Shown here in pieces: positions 51,774-60,685 of a stretch of 64,000 nt of DNA (within the stretch, counting starts at the first letter, position 1; every line of letters starts with the position of its first letter). Source of the stretch: Roseiconus lacunae (lineage in GTDB: Bacteria > Planctomycetota > Planctomycetia > Pirellulales > Pirellulaceae). Location of the stretch: positions 806,001 to 870,000 of the forward strand of contig NZ_VSZO01000001.1 of assembly GCF_008312935.1 (NCBI RefSeq), read 5' to 3'. The notes under the pieces are model-generated. The model was not told where the DNA came from. It was given only the letters and a program-made list of their open reading frames with translations, and did not search any database. The translations under genes were made by a program, and so were the position numbers.

Positions 51774-53543
51774 TCAACGCGCCGTCGCCGCTGACGAAAG
51801 TCCTACGGCACGACCGCCACGGCGATAATCGGCGATTCCGTACACATGCCCGGTCACAGGGTCCACCCAAATGGTGTGCGCCGAACCTTGCGAAACGCGA
51901 TTGCTGATGCGGTGGCCGTAGGCTTCGAGTTGACTTTTCATCGCCTCGAATGGCATCTCATCGGTATCCTCCAAGTACAGGACGTCTGGCATCCATTGGT
52001 GATGATACCGCTTTTCCTTGACGGCGAGTGTCGCGGGCATGTCGAAGTGAATGACATTCAAGACGACATTAAACACCGTATTGAGAATCGTTCGTCCGCC
52101 GGGGCTACCAGTAACTAACACCGGCTGATTATTTTTCGTAACGATCACCGGACATTGAGAACTCAACATCCGCTTTCCCGGTTCAACCAAATTCGCATCG
52201 CTACCGATGTAACCGCTTCGGTCGGTGTAGCCTTTCGTCCAATTGAAATCACCCATCTCATTGTTCAATAGGAATCCTGCACCCGGAACAACGATGCGAC
52301 TGCCCCAACTTGCTTCGATCGTATAGGTGTTTGAAACCACCATCCCGTCACCGTCAATCACGGAAAAATGGGTGGTGTCATCACTCTCGGGGGCAAGCTT
52401 GATGTCCGGAGCCAAGGCCGCACTATCGGTAGCATGTTCGCCATCAATGTCCGCGATCAACTGGCGGGCGTACTGTTTTGTTGTAAGGTATTCAGGGATT
52501 TTGACGAAGTCGGGGTCACCAAGATACCGCGCCCGGTCGAGAAAGAAACGACGTGAGATTTCAGTCAGTAAGTGAATTGTTTGCGGTAAAGATTTGTCCT
52601 TCGGCAAGTCGATCGCTTCGACCATATTCAGGCCCTGCACTAATGCGATGCCTCCTGAACTTGGCGGTGGGGCACCGATAATGGTGTAGTCTCTGAATGT
52701 CCCCACGATCGGCTCACGAATCTTTGCCTCATAAGCGACCAAGTCCTTCTTCCGGATCAAACCTCCGCCCTTCGCAGTCTCTCGGAGCAGCAAGTCGGCG
52801 ACCGCACCTTCATAGAACGCACCGGCGCCTTCGTTCGCGATAAGCGTCAACGTCCGCGCCAAGTCTGGCAACGTCATCACATCTCCACTTTTCCATGGCA
52901 TCCCATCGGGCTTTCCGTAGACGCGGTGCAATTCAGCAAATGCCGCATTGCCTCGTGTCGCGTCGAGCACTCGGTTTGTCGAACGGGCGAGGAATCCGTC
53001 GACCGAAAACCCTTCGCTTGCCAAGCGTGCCGCAGGCATCACGAGATCTCTCCAGGCGAGACGGCCATAGGTTTGATGGGCCAGTTCGAGTCCACGAACA
53101 GTGCCTGGAACCCCTACGACTTTTCGCGTATGACGACTTTCGCCTTTGACAAACGTATCCACCTCAGCGGCCATCGGTGCCCTTTCTCGGTAGTCGACAC
53201 ACACGGGATCCTGTCCATTGGCAGGACGGATCATCATGAATCCACCACCACCGATGTTGCCCGCCTCAGGCCACGTAACGGCCAACGCAAATGCGGTCGC
53301 CACTGCCGCGTCAACTGCGTTTCCTCCCTTTGCAATCACATCTCGGCCGACACGGCTGGCATGCACCGAGTCACTGACGACCATGCCCCGGTCACCTCGT
53401 TCGCGACGCACCTCCCCCTGAGCCGACAACGGCAGTTTGGCCGGAACGAGCATCGCTGCCGAAAATACAATGGCCAACAGCCACGGAAAACGCCTGTCAC
53501 TCGTGTGTCTGATCATCGAAGTTCTCTGGATAAAGCCGGACAT
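51774..53543 (-). CDS. ggt: Gamma-glutamyltransferase
   Basis: Exported gamma-glutamyltransferase/hydrolase, freeing or transferring gamma-linked glutamate from peptides. The 589-residue precursor has a signal anchor (PWLLAIVFSAAMLVPAKLPL) and both subunits: GMVVSDSVHASRVGRDVIAK, GNAVDAAVATAFALAV, GNIGGGGFMMIRP, and YRERAPMAA with the Arg. DDTTHFSVID holds the catalytic Thr that starts the small subunit. GSPGGRTILNTVFNVV follows. ATG at 53543. It lies 91 nt after the epimerase gene, in a cluster with D-glutamate genes. Confidence 0.94.
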   Translation of the reverse strand: MSGFIQRTSMIRHTSDRRFPWLLAIVFSAAMLVPAKLPLSAQGEVRRERGDRGMVVSDSVHASRVGRDVIAKGGNAVDAAVATAFALAVTWPEAGNIGGGGFMMIRPANGQDPVCVDYRERAPMAAEVDTFVKGESRHTRKVVGVPGTVRGLELAHQTYGRLAWRDLVMPAARLASEGFSVDGFLARSTNRVLDATRGNAAFAELHRVYGKPDGMPWKSGDVMTLPDLARTLTLIANEGAGAFYEGAVADLLLRETAKGGGLIRKKDLVAYEAKIREPIVGTFRDYTIIGAPPPSSGGIALVQGLNMVEAIDLPKDKSLPQTIHLLTEISRRFFLDRARYLGDPDFVKIPEYLTTKQYARQLIADIDGEHATDSAALAPDIKLAPESDDTTHFSVIDGDGMVVSNTYTIEASWGSRIVVPGAGFLLNNEMGDFNWTKGYTDRSGYIGSDANLVEPGKRMLSSQCPVIVTKNNQPVLVTGSPGGRTILNTVFNVVLNVIHFDMPATLAVKEKRYHHQWMPDVLYLEDTDEMPFEAMKSQLEAYGHRISNRVSQGSAHTIWVDPVTGHVYGIADYRRGGRAVGLSSAATAR

Positions 53544-53634
53544 GAGTTCTGATACCTTACGTCAATCACGATGCGATGCCATCTTAGACCATGGCGCGGT
53601 CGACAACGGAAACTTGGCCGAAACAATAAGCTCT

Positions 53635-54669
53635 TTAGATCGTCACCAATTGATCCGGCAACGTCACGCCATTGCCATGACCGCTTTGGGAAACAACACG
53701 ACCGTTTCGAACGGCGATCCCTTCAGCAATATCCGCTGCCAGTAGTTCTGCCCCATCCAAATCAGCGTAGTCAAGCAGAGGAAGCAGTTGGGCCGCGGCG
53801 GAGATGCCGACCGTGCTTTCGACCATGCATCCGATCATTGTCTTGAGCCCCAGTTCACGTGCGTTTCGCAACATCCGAATCGCGGGCGTGACTCCACCGC
53901 ATTTGCTGAGTTTGACATTGATCCCATGAAACAAAATGGAACACGGTCGTACGTCGGATTCGATCAAGCAACTTTCGTCAGCAACGATCGGTAACACTGA
54001 TTCCTGAAATACCTTTCGCTGATCTTCGATAGACGCATTAGCGGGCAGCGGTTGCTCGATAAACTCCACCCCTAATTCTTTCATAGCGACCGAATTGTCT
54101 ATTGTTTCACTAGCGGTCCACCCGCAATTGGCATCGATTCGAAAAATAGCCTCGGTATGCTCGCGCAAGCGTTTCACAATTTCTACGTCATGATCGGTCC
54201 CTAGCTTGATCTTAAAAATCGGCCAATCGCGGCGTGCGATGAGCTTTTCGATCATACGCTCGATGGAATCGATTCCGATCGTGTAGCTGGAACAAGGCAC
54301 ATCGTTCCACGTCAAGCCAAGTGTCTCGAATGTTCTTCGCTTCGACTGCTTCCCGTACAAATCGTGAGCGGCGGAATCGATCGCAGCAAGGATGAACCTG
54401 TGCTCGGACAATCGCAAGTACAGACGATCCCACAACTCGTAGGGCTGCCAGTCATTCGGCGACTCGATGACCTCGCGGCAATGTTCTAGCATTTCGATGA
54501 TCGCTTCGCTGGTCACGCCGTAATAGCGATTCTCGGTGGCCTCGCCATAGCCGCGCAGGCCACCGTCTTCGAGCTCGACGATCACAGATACTTGTGTCGT
54601 TCGCGAGTCACGAGCAATCGTAAAAACATGCTCCAGCGGAAGTTCCACCCGGTAATAACGAAGCCTCAC
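53635..54669 (-). CDS. dgcA: Enolase-superfamily epimerase, DgcA/dipeptide-epimerase type
   Basis: The muconate-cycloisomerase-like fold: N-terminal capping domain ([20 protein letters not shown]) and barrel. Barrel motifs are [13 protein letters not shown] with the base Lys, [10 protein letters not shown] (Asp), [13 protein letters not shown] (Glu), [14 protein letters not shown] (Asp-Glu) and [16 protein letters not shown] (second Lys). The usual names are L-Ala-D/L-Glu epimerase or N-acetyl-D-glutamate racemase (DgcA); the partner DUF1611 gene favours the DgcA reading. The 344-residue length is usual. It overlaps the DgcN gene by 4 nt. Confidence 0.85.
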   Translation of the reverse strand: MRLRYYRVELPLEHVFTIARDSRTTQVSVIVELEDGGLRGYGEATENRYYGVTSEAIIEMLEHCREVIESPNDWQPYELWDRLYLRLSEHRFILAAIDSAAHDLYGKQSKRRTFETLGLTWNDVPCSSYTIGIDSIERMIEKLIARRDWPIFKIKLGTDHDVEIVKRLREHTEAIFRIDANCGWTASETIDNSVAMKELGVEFIEQPLPANASIEDQRKVFQESVLPIVADESCLIESDVRPCSILFHGINVKLSKCGGVTPAIRMLRNARELGLKTMIGCMVESTVGISAAAQLLPLLDYADLDGAELLAADIAEGIAVRNGRVVSQSGHGNGVTLPDQLVTI

Positions 54670-55763
54670 GATCGCAACTCCCCCCGAAGCTTTATAACAG
54701 CATCGGCTAACGGAGCCGCACCGTCGCGATAAACATCACAAGTCGGCAAGCCGAATTCAGATTCCATCCGACGACGCTCGGCCTCGCCTTCTTCACGAGA
54801 AACGTTTCGCCCATTCAAGGCGATTCCGATCAACGTGGACGGACAACGCAGTGACGCATTGGCGAGATAAGTCTCTATCATCTTCTGATGCGACACCAGC
54901 GGGACGTGGTCGAGTCCCTTCACCGACGTCCTGCCGACTTCGTAGCAGTAGATCAATCCTTGTGGGGCACAGCCGTGTAGCAAGCCCATCGTAACCGCCG
55001 AAAAACTCGGGTGGGCGATACTGCCTTGCCCTTCGATCAACAGAATGTCATGCCCTTCGTTTCGGCGGACCAAGGCTTCCACCGATCCGTTGACGAAGTC
55101 CGACACGATGCAGTCCACTGGAATCCCCTCACCGGAAATCATAATTCCGGTCTGTCCCGTCGCGATGAAGTGGGCGTCCTCGCCACGTCGCTGTAGTTCT
55201 CGCTGGACCTCAAAGCTGACCACCATTTTGCCGAGACTACAATCCTGACCGACGGTATGCACTCGTAGGCAATCCTCGCGAAAGGGCATTCCCGTCGACG
55301 TCGCGTTCTGCCGATTTCGACGGATGTCAATCAATCGCGCCCCGCTTGATTCCGCCGCATTTCGAAAGTCGGGATCATCGATTAAGAACTGATGGTTCCC
55401 CGAAACGACATCCACTCCTCTTAAGAGCGCCTTCAAAATCAACGGCTTCCACTGCTCGGGCAATCGACCTCCCGAAACAGCGGTTCCTAAGAACACGGCA
55501 TCCGCATCGACTTCCTCAAGCGATGCCACGACTGGAATTGAACCGCCGATTCCAAACAACGCTTCGGCGGTTTCACCGACGCCGGATGTTTCGAACACGG
55601 CGACCACATCGTCGCTACGGTAACGCAGAATGCTGATCGCCGTCTTGGCGTGAAAAGGCGTGGAATACCCGTCCGTTAAAAGGACAATTCGGTTGTATCC
55701 CGTCAGGTTCGCACCGCTTTCGTCGTGAGTCTCCTGTACGGGAAACGTCGTGGAAACACTCAT
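54666..55763 (-). CDS. dgcN: DUF1611 protein, DgcN-like D-glutamate N-acetyltransferase
   Basis: DUF1611 proteins have an N-terminal domain and a P-loop-like C-terminal domain. Here the 365-residue protein shows [20 protein letters not shown] with a P-loop-like [29 protein letters not shown] and [20 protein letters not shown]. DgcN was described as acetylating D-glutamate, with DgcA then acting on N-acetyl-D-glutamate; I am fairly sure of this family link from memory. The gene starts with ATG at 55763 and leads a minus-strand unit with dgcA. A 36-bp composite site lies about 105 nt upstream. Confidence 0.82.
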   Translation of the reverse strand: MSVSTTFPVQETHDESGANLTGYNRIVLLTDGYSTPFHAKTAISILRYRSDDVVAVFETSGVGETAEALFGIGGSIPVVASLEEVDADAVFLGTAVSGGRLPEQWKPLILKALLRGVDVVSGNHQFLIDDPDFRNAAESSGARLIDIRRNRQNATSTGMPFREDCLRVHTVGQDCSLGKMVVSFEVQRELQRRGEDAHFIATGQTGIMISGEGIPVDCIVSDFVNGSVEALVRRNEGHDILLIEGQGSIAHPSFSAVTMGLLHGCAPQGLIYCYEVGRTSVKGLDHVPLVSHQKMIETYLANASLRCPSTLIGIALNGRNVSREEGEAERRRMESEFGLPTCDVYRDGAAPLADAVIKLRGELRS

Positions 55764-55868
55764 GGTTCACATCCTTTGATGAATCAATCTGCATGCCTGT
55801 CAGCTTTGACGGGCCGCACCATCATTTCTTGTTCTGACGATAAGGTAGGCATGGAACCTGGAATGACA

Positions 55869-55904
55869 ATGCGCATCAGCGCATAATGAATCAATAAATG
55901 CGCA
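55869..55904 (-). promoter_or_regulatory. Composite operator-like site upstream of dgcN
   Basis: Read toward dgcN (minus strand) the site is TGCGCA-N14-ATGCGC-N4-GCGCAT. ATGCGC-N4-GCGCAT is a perfect inverted repeat. The bases right after it in the dgcN direction give a possible -35 TTGTCA (55869-55864) with a -10 TACCTT (55847-55842) 16 bases on. The same composition, orientation relative to the gene, and spacing occur before the DUF1559 gene at 57152-57187. The divergent regulator gene starts 22 nt away and is the natural binder. Confidence 0.75.
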
Positions 55905-55926
55905 CCCTCTAGTTTGAAAGTTCACG

Positions 55927-57084
55927 ATGTCGAAAAAGCTGAAACCCACTCGATTAGTCGGACTACTGGTCGAACCCGACGACTCTTGGGGACGCAATAT
56001 CATTGAATCGAGCGTCCGGCGTGGCCTTGAATTCGGCTGGACGACATTGATCGCCCCGCGTGACCACCGAGGGCTATTGCGGGTCCCCAAAGTTTGGCGT
56101 GGGCACGGAGTGATCGCCGCGTTGCGGAACCGTGCATCGCTTCAACACGTCAAAAAACTGGGCGTTCCGGCGGTCAACGTTTCCGGAATTTTGAACAACG
56201 AAAGCTGGCTCGCCTCCGTTCGCACCGACGACCGCCGCCGAGCCACCATGGCCGCCGAACACCTTCGGTCGCGAGGAATTCAGCACTTCGCTTGCTACGC
56301 CCCGGAAATCGGCAGATACTCCGACATTCGTGCCCGCGAATTCAAGGCGGCGGTCGAGCAACTGGGGTGCCACTGCAGCCTCTATGACGGTGCCGAAACC
56401 GCCGGCTGGCTAACTAACTTTGACCGTGTCGGACAATGGCTCGAACGACTCCCACGACCACTTGGTGTCTTTGCGGGTGACCCCTATCCCGCCAGACAAC
56501 TGATCGAAATCTGCTCGATACTTGGAATCCGAGTCCCCGATGAAGTCGCGGTCATTTCGGGGGACGATGACGAACTGCTCTGTAACGTAGCGTTTCCGCA
56601 GATCTCGAGCGTCGAATTGGCTAGCCACCGTATCGGTAAAATCGCGGCCGACATTCTTCAGCGACTGATGAATGGCGGTCGTGTCCCCAAACAAGCCAAA
56701 TTGGTCGAACCACTGCGCGTTCGGGCTCGTCAATCGACAGATATCTTTGCGATCGAAGATGAAACGATCGCAGCGGCGTTACAATTCATTCGCGCCCACG
56801 CGGCGAAAGGCGCCAGTGTCGAAGATGTCGCAAAAGCAGCCGCCGTCTCACGTCGAAAACTGGAACAGCTTTTTCGCGAGACTCTTCAACGCACCCCCGG
56901 AAGCGAACTGCGGCGCGTGCGACTTGATCGGGCAAAAGATCTATTGCTGAATACCGACATGTCGATCGATGTGATCGCCGATGCGTGTAGCTTTTCAAGC
57001 GGTGCGTCGCTTTCGCAACTATTCCGAAAAGAATTCGGTGAAGCACCTGGATCTTACCGGCGCAATTCCAACCATCAATCGTGA
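55927..57084 (+). CDS. XylR-type AraC family transcriptional regulator
   Basis: A 385-residue regulator with an N-terminal periplasmic-binding-like sensor (KPTRLVGLLVEPDDSWGRNI, then VRTDDRRRATMAAEHLRSRG and VAVISGDDDELLCNVAFPQI) and a C-terminal AraC-type double HTH (ASVEDVAKAAAVSRRKLEQL and DMSIDVIADACSFSSGASLS). This arrangement matches XylR-type regulators, which sense a sugar or related ligand in the N-terminal domain. ATG at 55927; divergent from dgcN with 163 nt between. The ligand is unknown; D-glutamate or a murein fragment is possible from context. Confidence 0.9.
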   Translation: MSKKLKPTRLVGLLVEPDDSWGRNIIESSVRRGLEFGWTTLIAPRDHRGLLRVPKVWRGHGVIAALRNRASLQHVKKLGVPAVNVSGILNNESWLASVRTDDRRRATMAAEHLRSRGIQHFACYAPEIGRYSDIRAREFKAAVEQLGCHCSLYDGAETAGWLTNFDRVGQWLERLPRPLGVFAGDPYPARQLIEICSILGIRVPDEVAVISGDDDELLCNVAFPQISSVELASHRIGKIAADILQRLMNGGRVPKQAKLVEPLRVRARQSTDIFAIEDETIAAALQFIRAHAAKGASVEDVAKAAAVSRRKLEQLFRETLQRTPGSELRRVRLDRAKDLLLNTDMSIDVIADACSFSSGASLSQLFRKEFGEAPGSYRRNSNHQS

Positions 57085-57151
57085 ACTGTGTTGGAGCGGA
57101 ACGGTATTGCTCTTTCGACGCCCATCTCGATTAACGAAAGAGATTCAACGA

Positions 57152-57187
57152 TGCGCAATTAATGAACATGCATGCGTAATTGCGTAT
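57152..57187 (+). promoter_or_regulatory. Composite operator-like site upstream of the DUF1559 gene
   Basis: TGCGCA-N14-ATGCGT-N4-GCGTAT on the plus strand. The half-sites ATGCGT and GCGTAT pair less perfectly than in the first site, but the spacing (14 and 4) and order are the same. It ends 123 nt before the ATG of the DUF1559 gene. Confidence 0.72.
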
Positions 57188-57310
57188 AGCCGATTCAAAT
57201 GGTCTCGTTAGGATACTGACGGTGATTCGTGCGGTTTCCGAGTGGAAGCGTTGCGTTGGCGGATCGAGTCACACTGCTTATTTCGATCCCATTTGATTGA
57301 AGGTCAATCG

Positions 57311-58576
57311 ATGCTTACTTCGCGCAGGGCGAGTGGATTCACACTCGTTGAGTTACTTGTCGTCATCGCAATCATCGGCGTTTTAGTGGGACTGCTTTTA
57401 CCGGCGGTTCAGGCGGCACGGGAAGCCGCACGCCGTATGAGCTGTAGTAATAACTTTAAGCAGATTGGCTTAGCGATTCACAACTATCATAGCGCCTATA
57501 AGATGCTCCCGATTCATGGATCGGGGACCGAAGGGGGACGTGGTGGCATTCCTTGGGAAATCTATTCCGATACGGTGCATTCGTCCAATCGCAGGCTCAG
57601 CTTTCTGGTCGGTTTATTGCCCTTTATTGAACAGCAAGGGTTATGGGATCAAGTCAGCAACCCGTTGTGGGGCCGTTCGGACAACTACCCATCGGGTGTT
57701 GGAATTGACTATCCATGGAACCCGATGGGATGTACGCCACAGAACGATGGATACCGACCATGGGTCAGTGAAATTCCTACGTTTCGCTGCCCGAGCGATC
57801 CCGGTGTCGGACTGCCCGCCAGCGGACGCACGAACTACGCGGCCTGCTTAGGCGACTCGAGCTATTACGGTGATCGAGGGAGCATCTACGTCGATAACGA
57901 TGCCCTTGGCTCAGAAGTATCAACACCGGTCCCCGTCCCCTACATCCAGGTCAGTTCGAGAGCTTCTGCCGCCCGAGCTAAGAACCGTGGGTTCTTTCAA
58001 CCTCACGACCAGTGCCGATTTCGCGATATCCTTGACGGGCTTTCGAACACCATCGCAGCCGGTGAAATCGCTACGGATCTAGGTGATCGTGATATCCGGA
58101 CCATGGGGTACGACAATACGTCTAACAGTGCGATCCGTAACAACCCCTCGTTCTGCGTGGACAGCGCTGACGACACCATCGATCCGGATCGGCCAGGGTT
58201 CTGGCATCCTAACGCGACGGTCTTTGCCACAACCGAAGACTCCACATTCGGTCGCGGCTTCCGTTGGGCGGAATACCACAACTACTTCACAGGCATGTAC
58301 ACGATCCTGCCGCCCAATAGCGAAGTCTGTACGACAAACTGGCGTGAAACGGGTACCAACCCACCCTCTAGTCGACATCAAGGCGGCTGCCATGTTTTGA
58401 TGGGTGACGGCTCGGTAACGTTCATTTCCGATTCCATCGAATCCGGTGACCGTCGCGCTCGGATGGTTTCACTTAGCGGTACCGGCGCGGCCGCTCCCGG
58501 CGCACCAAGCCCGTATGGCCTTTGGGGCTCTCTGGGAACGCGCGGCGGTCGAGAAACGATTGGCGAATCACTTTAG
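57311..58576 (+). CDS. DUF1559 prepilin-like protein
   Basis: The 421-residue protein begins after a short basic leader with the type IV prepilin-like signal [20 protein letters not shown] followed by [20 protein letters not shown], the usual DUF1559 start. The C-terminal domain contains [23 protein letters not shown]1559 proteins are very numerous in Planctomycetes and their function is unknown; the N-terminus suggests pilin-like processing by a prepilin peptidase. ATG at 57311. A composite site sits before it. Confidence 0.93.
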   Translation: MLTSRRASGFTLVELLVVIAIIGVLVGLLLPAVQAAREAARRMSCSNNFKQIGLAIHNYHSAYKMLPIHGSGTEGGRGGIPWEIYSDTVHSSNRRLSFLVGLLPFIEQQGLWDQVSNPLWGRSDNYPSGVGIDYPWNPMGCTPQNDGYRPWVSEIPTFRCPSDPGVGLPASGRTNYAACLGDSSYYGDRGSIYVDNDALGSEVSTPVPVPYIQVSSRASAARAKNRGFFQPHDQCRFRDILDGLSNTIAAGEIATDLGDRDIRTMGYDNTSNSAIRNNPSFCVDSADDTIDPDRPGFWHPNATVFATTEDSTFGRGFRWAEYHNYFTGMYTILPPNSEVCTTNWRETGTNPPSSRHQGGCHVLMGDGSVTFISDSIESGDRRARMVSLSGTGAAAPGAPSPYGLWGSLGTRGGRETIGESL

Positions 58577-58654
58577 ACGCCGCAACGTGCCCCACCGAAA
58601 CGATCGATCAGAATCACCGTTCAACGATTTCAACCCACATCACCCAACTCTCCG

Positions 58655-58861
58655 ATGACGCCGATCACTACACTTCACCGCCTGTTTCCGGTCATTCTCT
58701 TTGCCACGTCCTTCTCACTCGCAGGTTGCCGGCAATCCGGGGAACTGGAAACCGCTTTCGACTATGCAACCGAAGAACAGATCCAAGCCGCACAGCGACG
58801 TGACGCTGACGAAGCCAACGAAGAAAAAGTGGCAAAAGCTGAAGCCGAAAACGAAGAATAA
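58655..58861 (+). CDS. Small lipoprotein following DUF1559 gene
   Basis: A 68-residue protein with a lipoprotein signal: a hydrophobic stretch LFPVILFATSFSLAGC with Cys at about 25, then a short, highly charged, acidic tail ending AEAENEE. It is 78 nt after the DUF1559 stop and likely on the same transcript; DUF1559-plus-small-lipoprotein pairs are common in planctomycetes as I recall. Function unknown. Confidence 0.72.
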   Translation: MTPITTLHRLFPVILFATSFSLAGCRQSGELETAFDYATEEQIQAAQRRDADEANEEKVAKAEAENEE

Positions 58862-59007
58862 CGGTTTCTGTAAAGCCCGGGATTCACCAAGCGCGATCCA
58901 CCGTTGACCTTGATGAAATCGCTCGACCGGACAAGTTTTCTTTGCGTACCCGCTAAACGGCCTTCAAACTGCTAATATCAAACGTACGATAGTCGTTTCA
59001 ACCGTAC

Positions 59008-59352
59008 GTGAGCGAGGACCAAAGGTTGACCAGTCGAGAGCTTGACCAAAAAGCGGCGATCATGATCGTCATCGAACATCTAGGCAACGTCCAACCGGGC
59101 ACCAAATGCTCCGCCGTGTTCTTCGACACCGAGCGGATTCGCAGGGAAAAAGAATTCCACGCCAAACTCTACAGCCAAAACGGCGTTCACGATCCGGAGA
59201 TCCGCCGAGCAATGGTCGCGTCCAATGTTCCCGATGACCCCTATTGGCTGGTCTCGCTGAAACCCAGCGCTAATGCTCCCGGATTGGCCCCACGTCTCTA
59301 TCGCGTCGACGACCGAACAGGCAGTGTGTTCGTCGAACCCACTGCCAAATAG
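59008..59352 (+). CDS. Hypothetical protein (114 aa)
   Basis: A soluble protein beginning with GTG at 59008 (TTG at 59025 also in frame). It reads AAIMIVIEHLGNVQPGTKCS and DDPYWLVSLKPSANAPGLAP, ending YRVDDRTGSVFVEPTAK. The regular alternation of hydrophobic and polar residues suggests a real protein and the last part recalls PepSY-like or NTF2-like folds, but no family is recognised. No signal peptide. Confidence 0.5.
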   Translation: MSEDQRLTSRELDQKAAIMIVIEHLGNVQPGTKCSAVFFDTERIRREKEFHAKLYSQNGVHDPEIRRAMVASNVPDDPYWLVSLKPSANAPGLAPRLYRVDDRTGSVFVEPTAK

Positions 59353-59635
59353 CAGTCTTCTGTCGATCAAGCCTCGTCTAACGCTTCTAACCTCATCGAT
59401 GCGGGTTCCGTCAAGACTTACGGTTTGGATTCAGATCATCATTCGACGGGCTTTGCCCCAGCGACTGCGCAGAAACCGTCGCGAACGCCAGCCGACGAAA
59501 CTTAATCTCGGACGTTGACGAAACACCTGGCGCTAAAATGAAGAACACTTTCGCTCGACTGCGAACCGATAGACGGCAGGAGAGCTCAATAAGTGATGTG
59601 GCATTCTAACAACGCGATTGAATCGAGAAAGTAAG

Positions 59636-60466
59636 ATGAGCTCATCGCCCGGCGTCCCCATTTGGCAAGTCGACGCATTTACAGACCGGCCTTTCGGCGG
59701 AAACCCAGCGGCCGTCTGCCTTCTCGAACAATTCCCGTCAGACGAATGGCTGCAACAGGTAGCCGCCGAGATGAACCTATCGGAGACCGCTTTTCTAGTC
59801 CGGTCGGCTGTTCATAATCAATTTCATCTTCGCTGGTTTACTCCTGCCACCGAAGTCGACCTGTGTGGGCACGCGACGCTTGCTTCTGTCCATTTACTGA
59901 TTGAACAAAGAATCGTGACGATGGATCAGCCCATCCGATTCCAGACACGTAGCGGTGAACTCGTTTGCTTTCACAGTGAACGCGGAATCACAATGGACTT
60001 TCCCGCAACGCCACCGAAAGGCGACGTTACTCAAAAGCTCGCAGAAACGTTGCTAACCGCACTTGGCCTCGACCATGGACGCGTGCTGAACAGCGACTTC
60101 GATCTCCTTGTCGTCGTCGAGGAAGACAGCATCGTTCAATCACTCCACCCAAACTTTGATGCACTCGAGAAAATTGAAACGAGAGGCGTCATGGTGTCCG
60201 CATCCGGCGGTCCCCAAAACATCGACTTCACCTCACGGTTCTTTGCGCCTCGGTGCGGCATCAACGAAGATCCAGTGACCGGATCGGCGCACTGCTGCTT
60301 GGCACCATTTTGGGCTCAACGCCTTGGCAAGAACAATCTCGTCGGTCTGCAGGCCTCGGCACGTCAGGGAATCGTTCAATGCAATGTCGTCGGTGATCGC
60401 GTCCATCTGTCTGGTCCGGCGATTACGATGTTCGAAGGTCGATTGCTGAGCCACCCCTTCGAATGA
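59636..60466 (+). CDS. PhzF family isomerase-like protein
   Basis: PhzF-like enzymes isomerise small acids. ATG at 59636 gives 276 residues. The typical motifs are present: VDAFTDRPFGGNPAAVCLLE, the catalytic Glu in EMNLSETAFLVRSA, LRWFTPATEVDLCGHATLAS and, in the second half, RFFAPRCGINEDPVTGSAHC. This is the double hot-dog-like PhzF fold; the true substrate is not known. No phenazine genes are nearby. Confidence 0.92.
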   Translation: MSSSPGVPIWQVDAFTDRPFGGNPAAVCLLEQFPSDEWLQQVAAEMNLSETAFLVRSAVHNQFHLRWFTPATEVDLCGHATLASVHLLIEQRIVTMDQPIRFQTRSGELVCFHSERGITMDFPATPPKGDVTQKLAETLLTALGLDHGRVLNSDFDLLVVVEEDSIVQSLHPNFDALEKIETRGVMVSASGGPQNIDFTSRFFAPRCGINEDPVTGSAHCCLAPFWAQRLGKNNLVGLQASARQGIVQCNVVGDRVHLSGPAITMFEGRLLSHPFE

Positions 60467-60685
60467 ACCTCAATTGCTCACGCTTAATTCGTGAAGCCGC
60501 GCTGAATGGTTAAACAACATCGGTTTGCAACTACAGACAAACCACTCAGACGACTCTAGCGTTTCGTTCACATCTGAAATCTGGATTAGCCGATTGGCGT
60601 TAATCACGGTTTCGTAGTACCAACCGACACTGAAGCCCGTCAGTTGATGAGTCGAGACCAAACATTTGGTTTTGACGGAGCGCGT

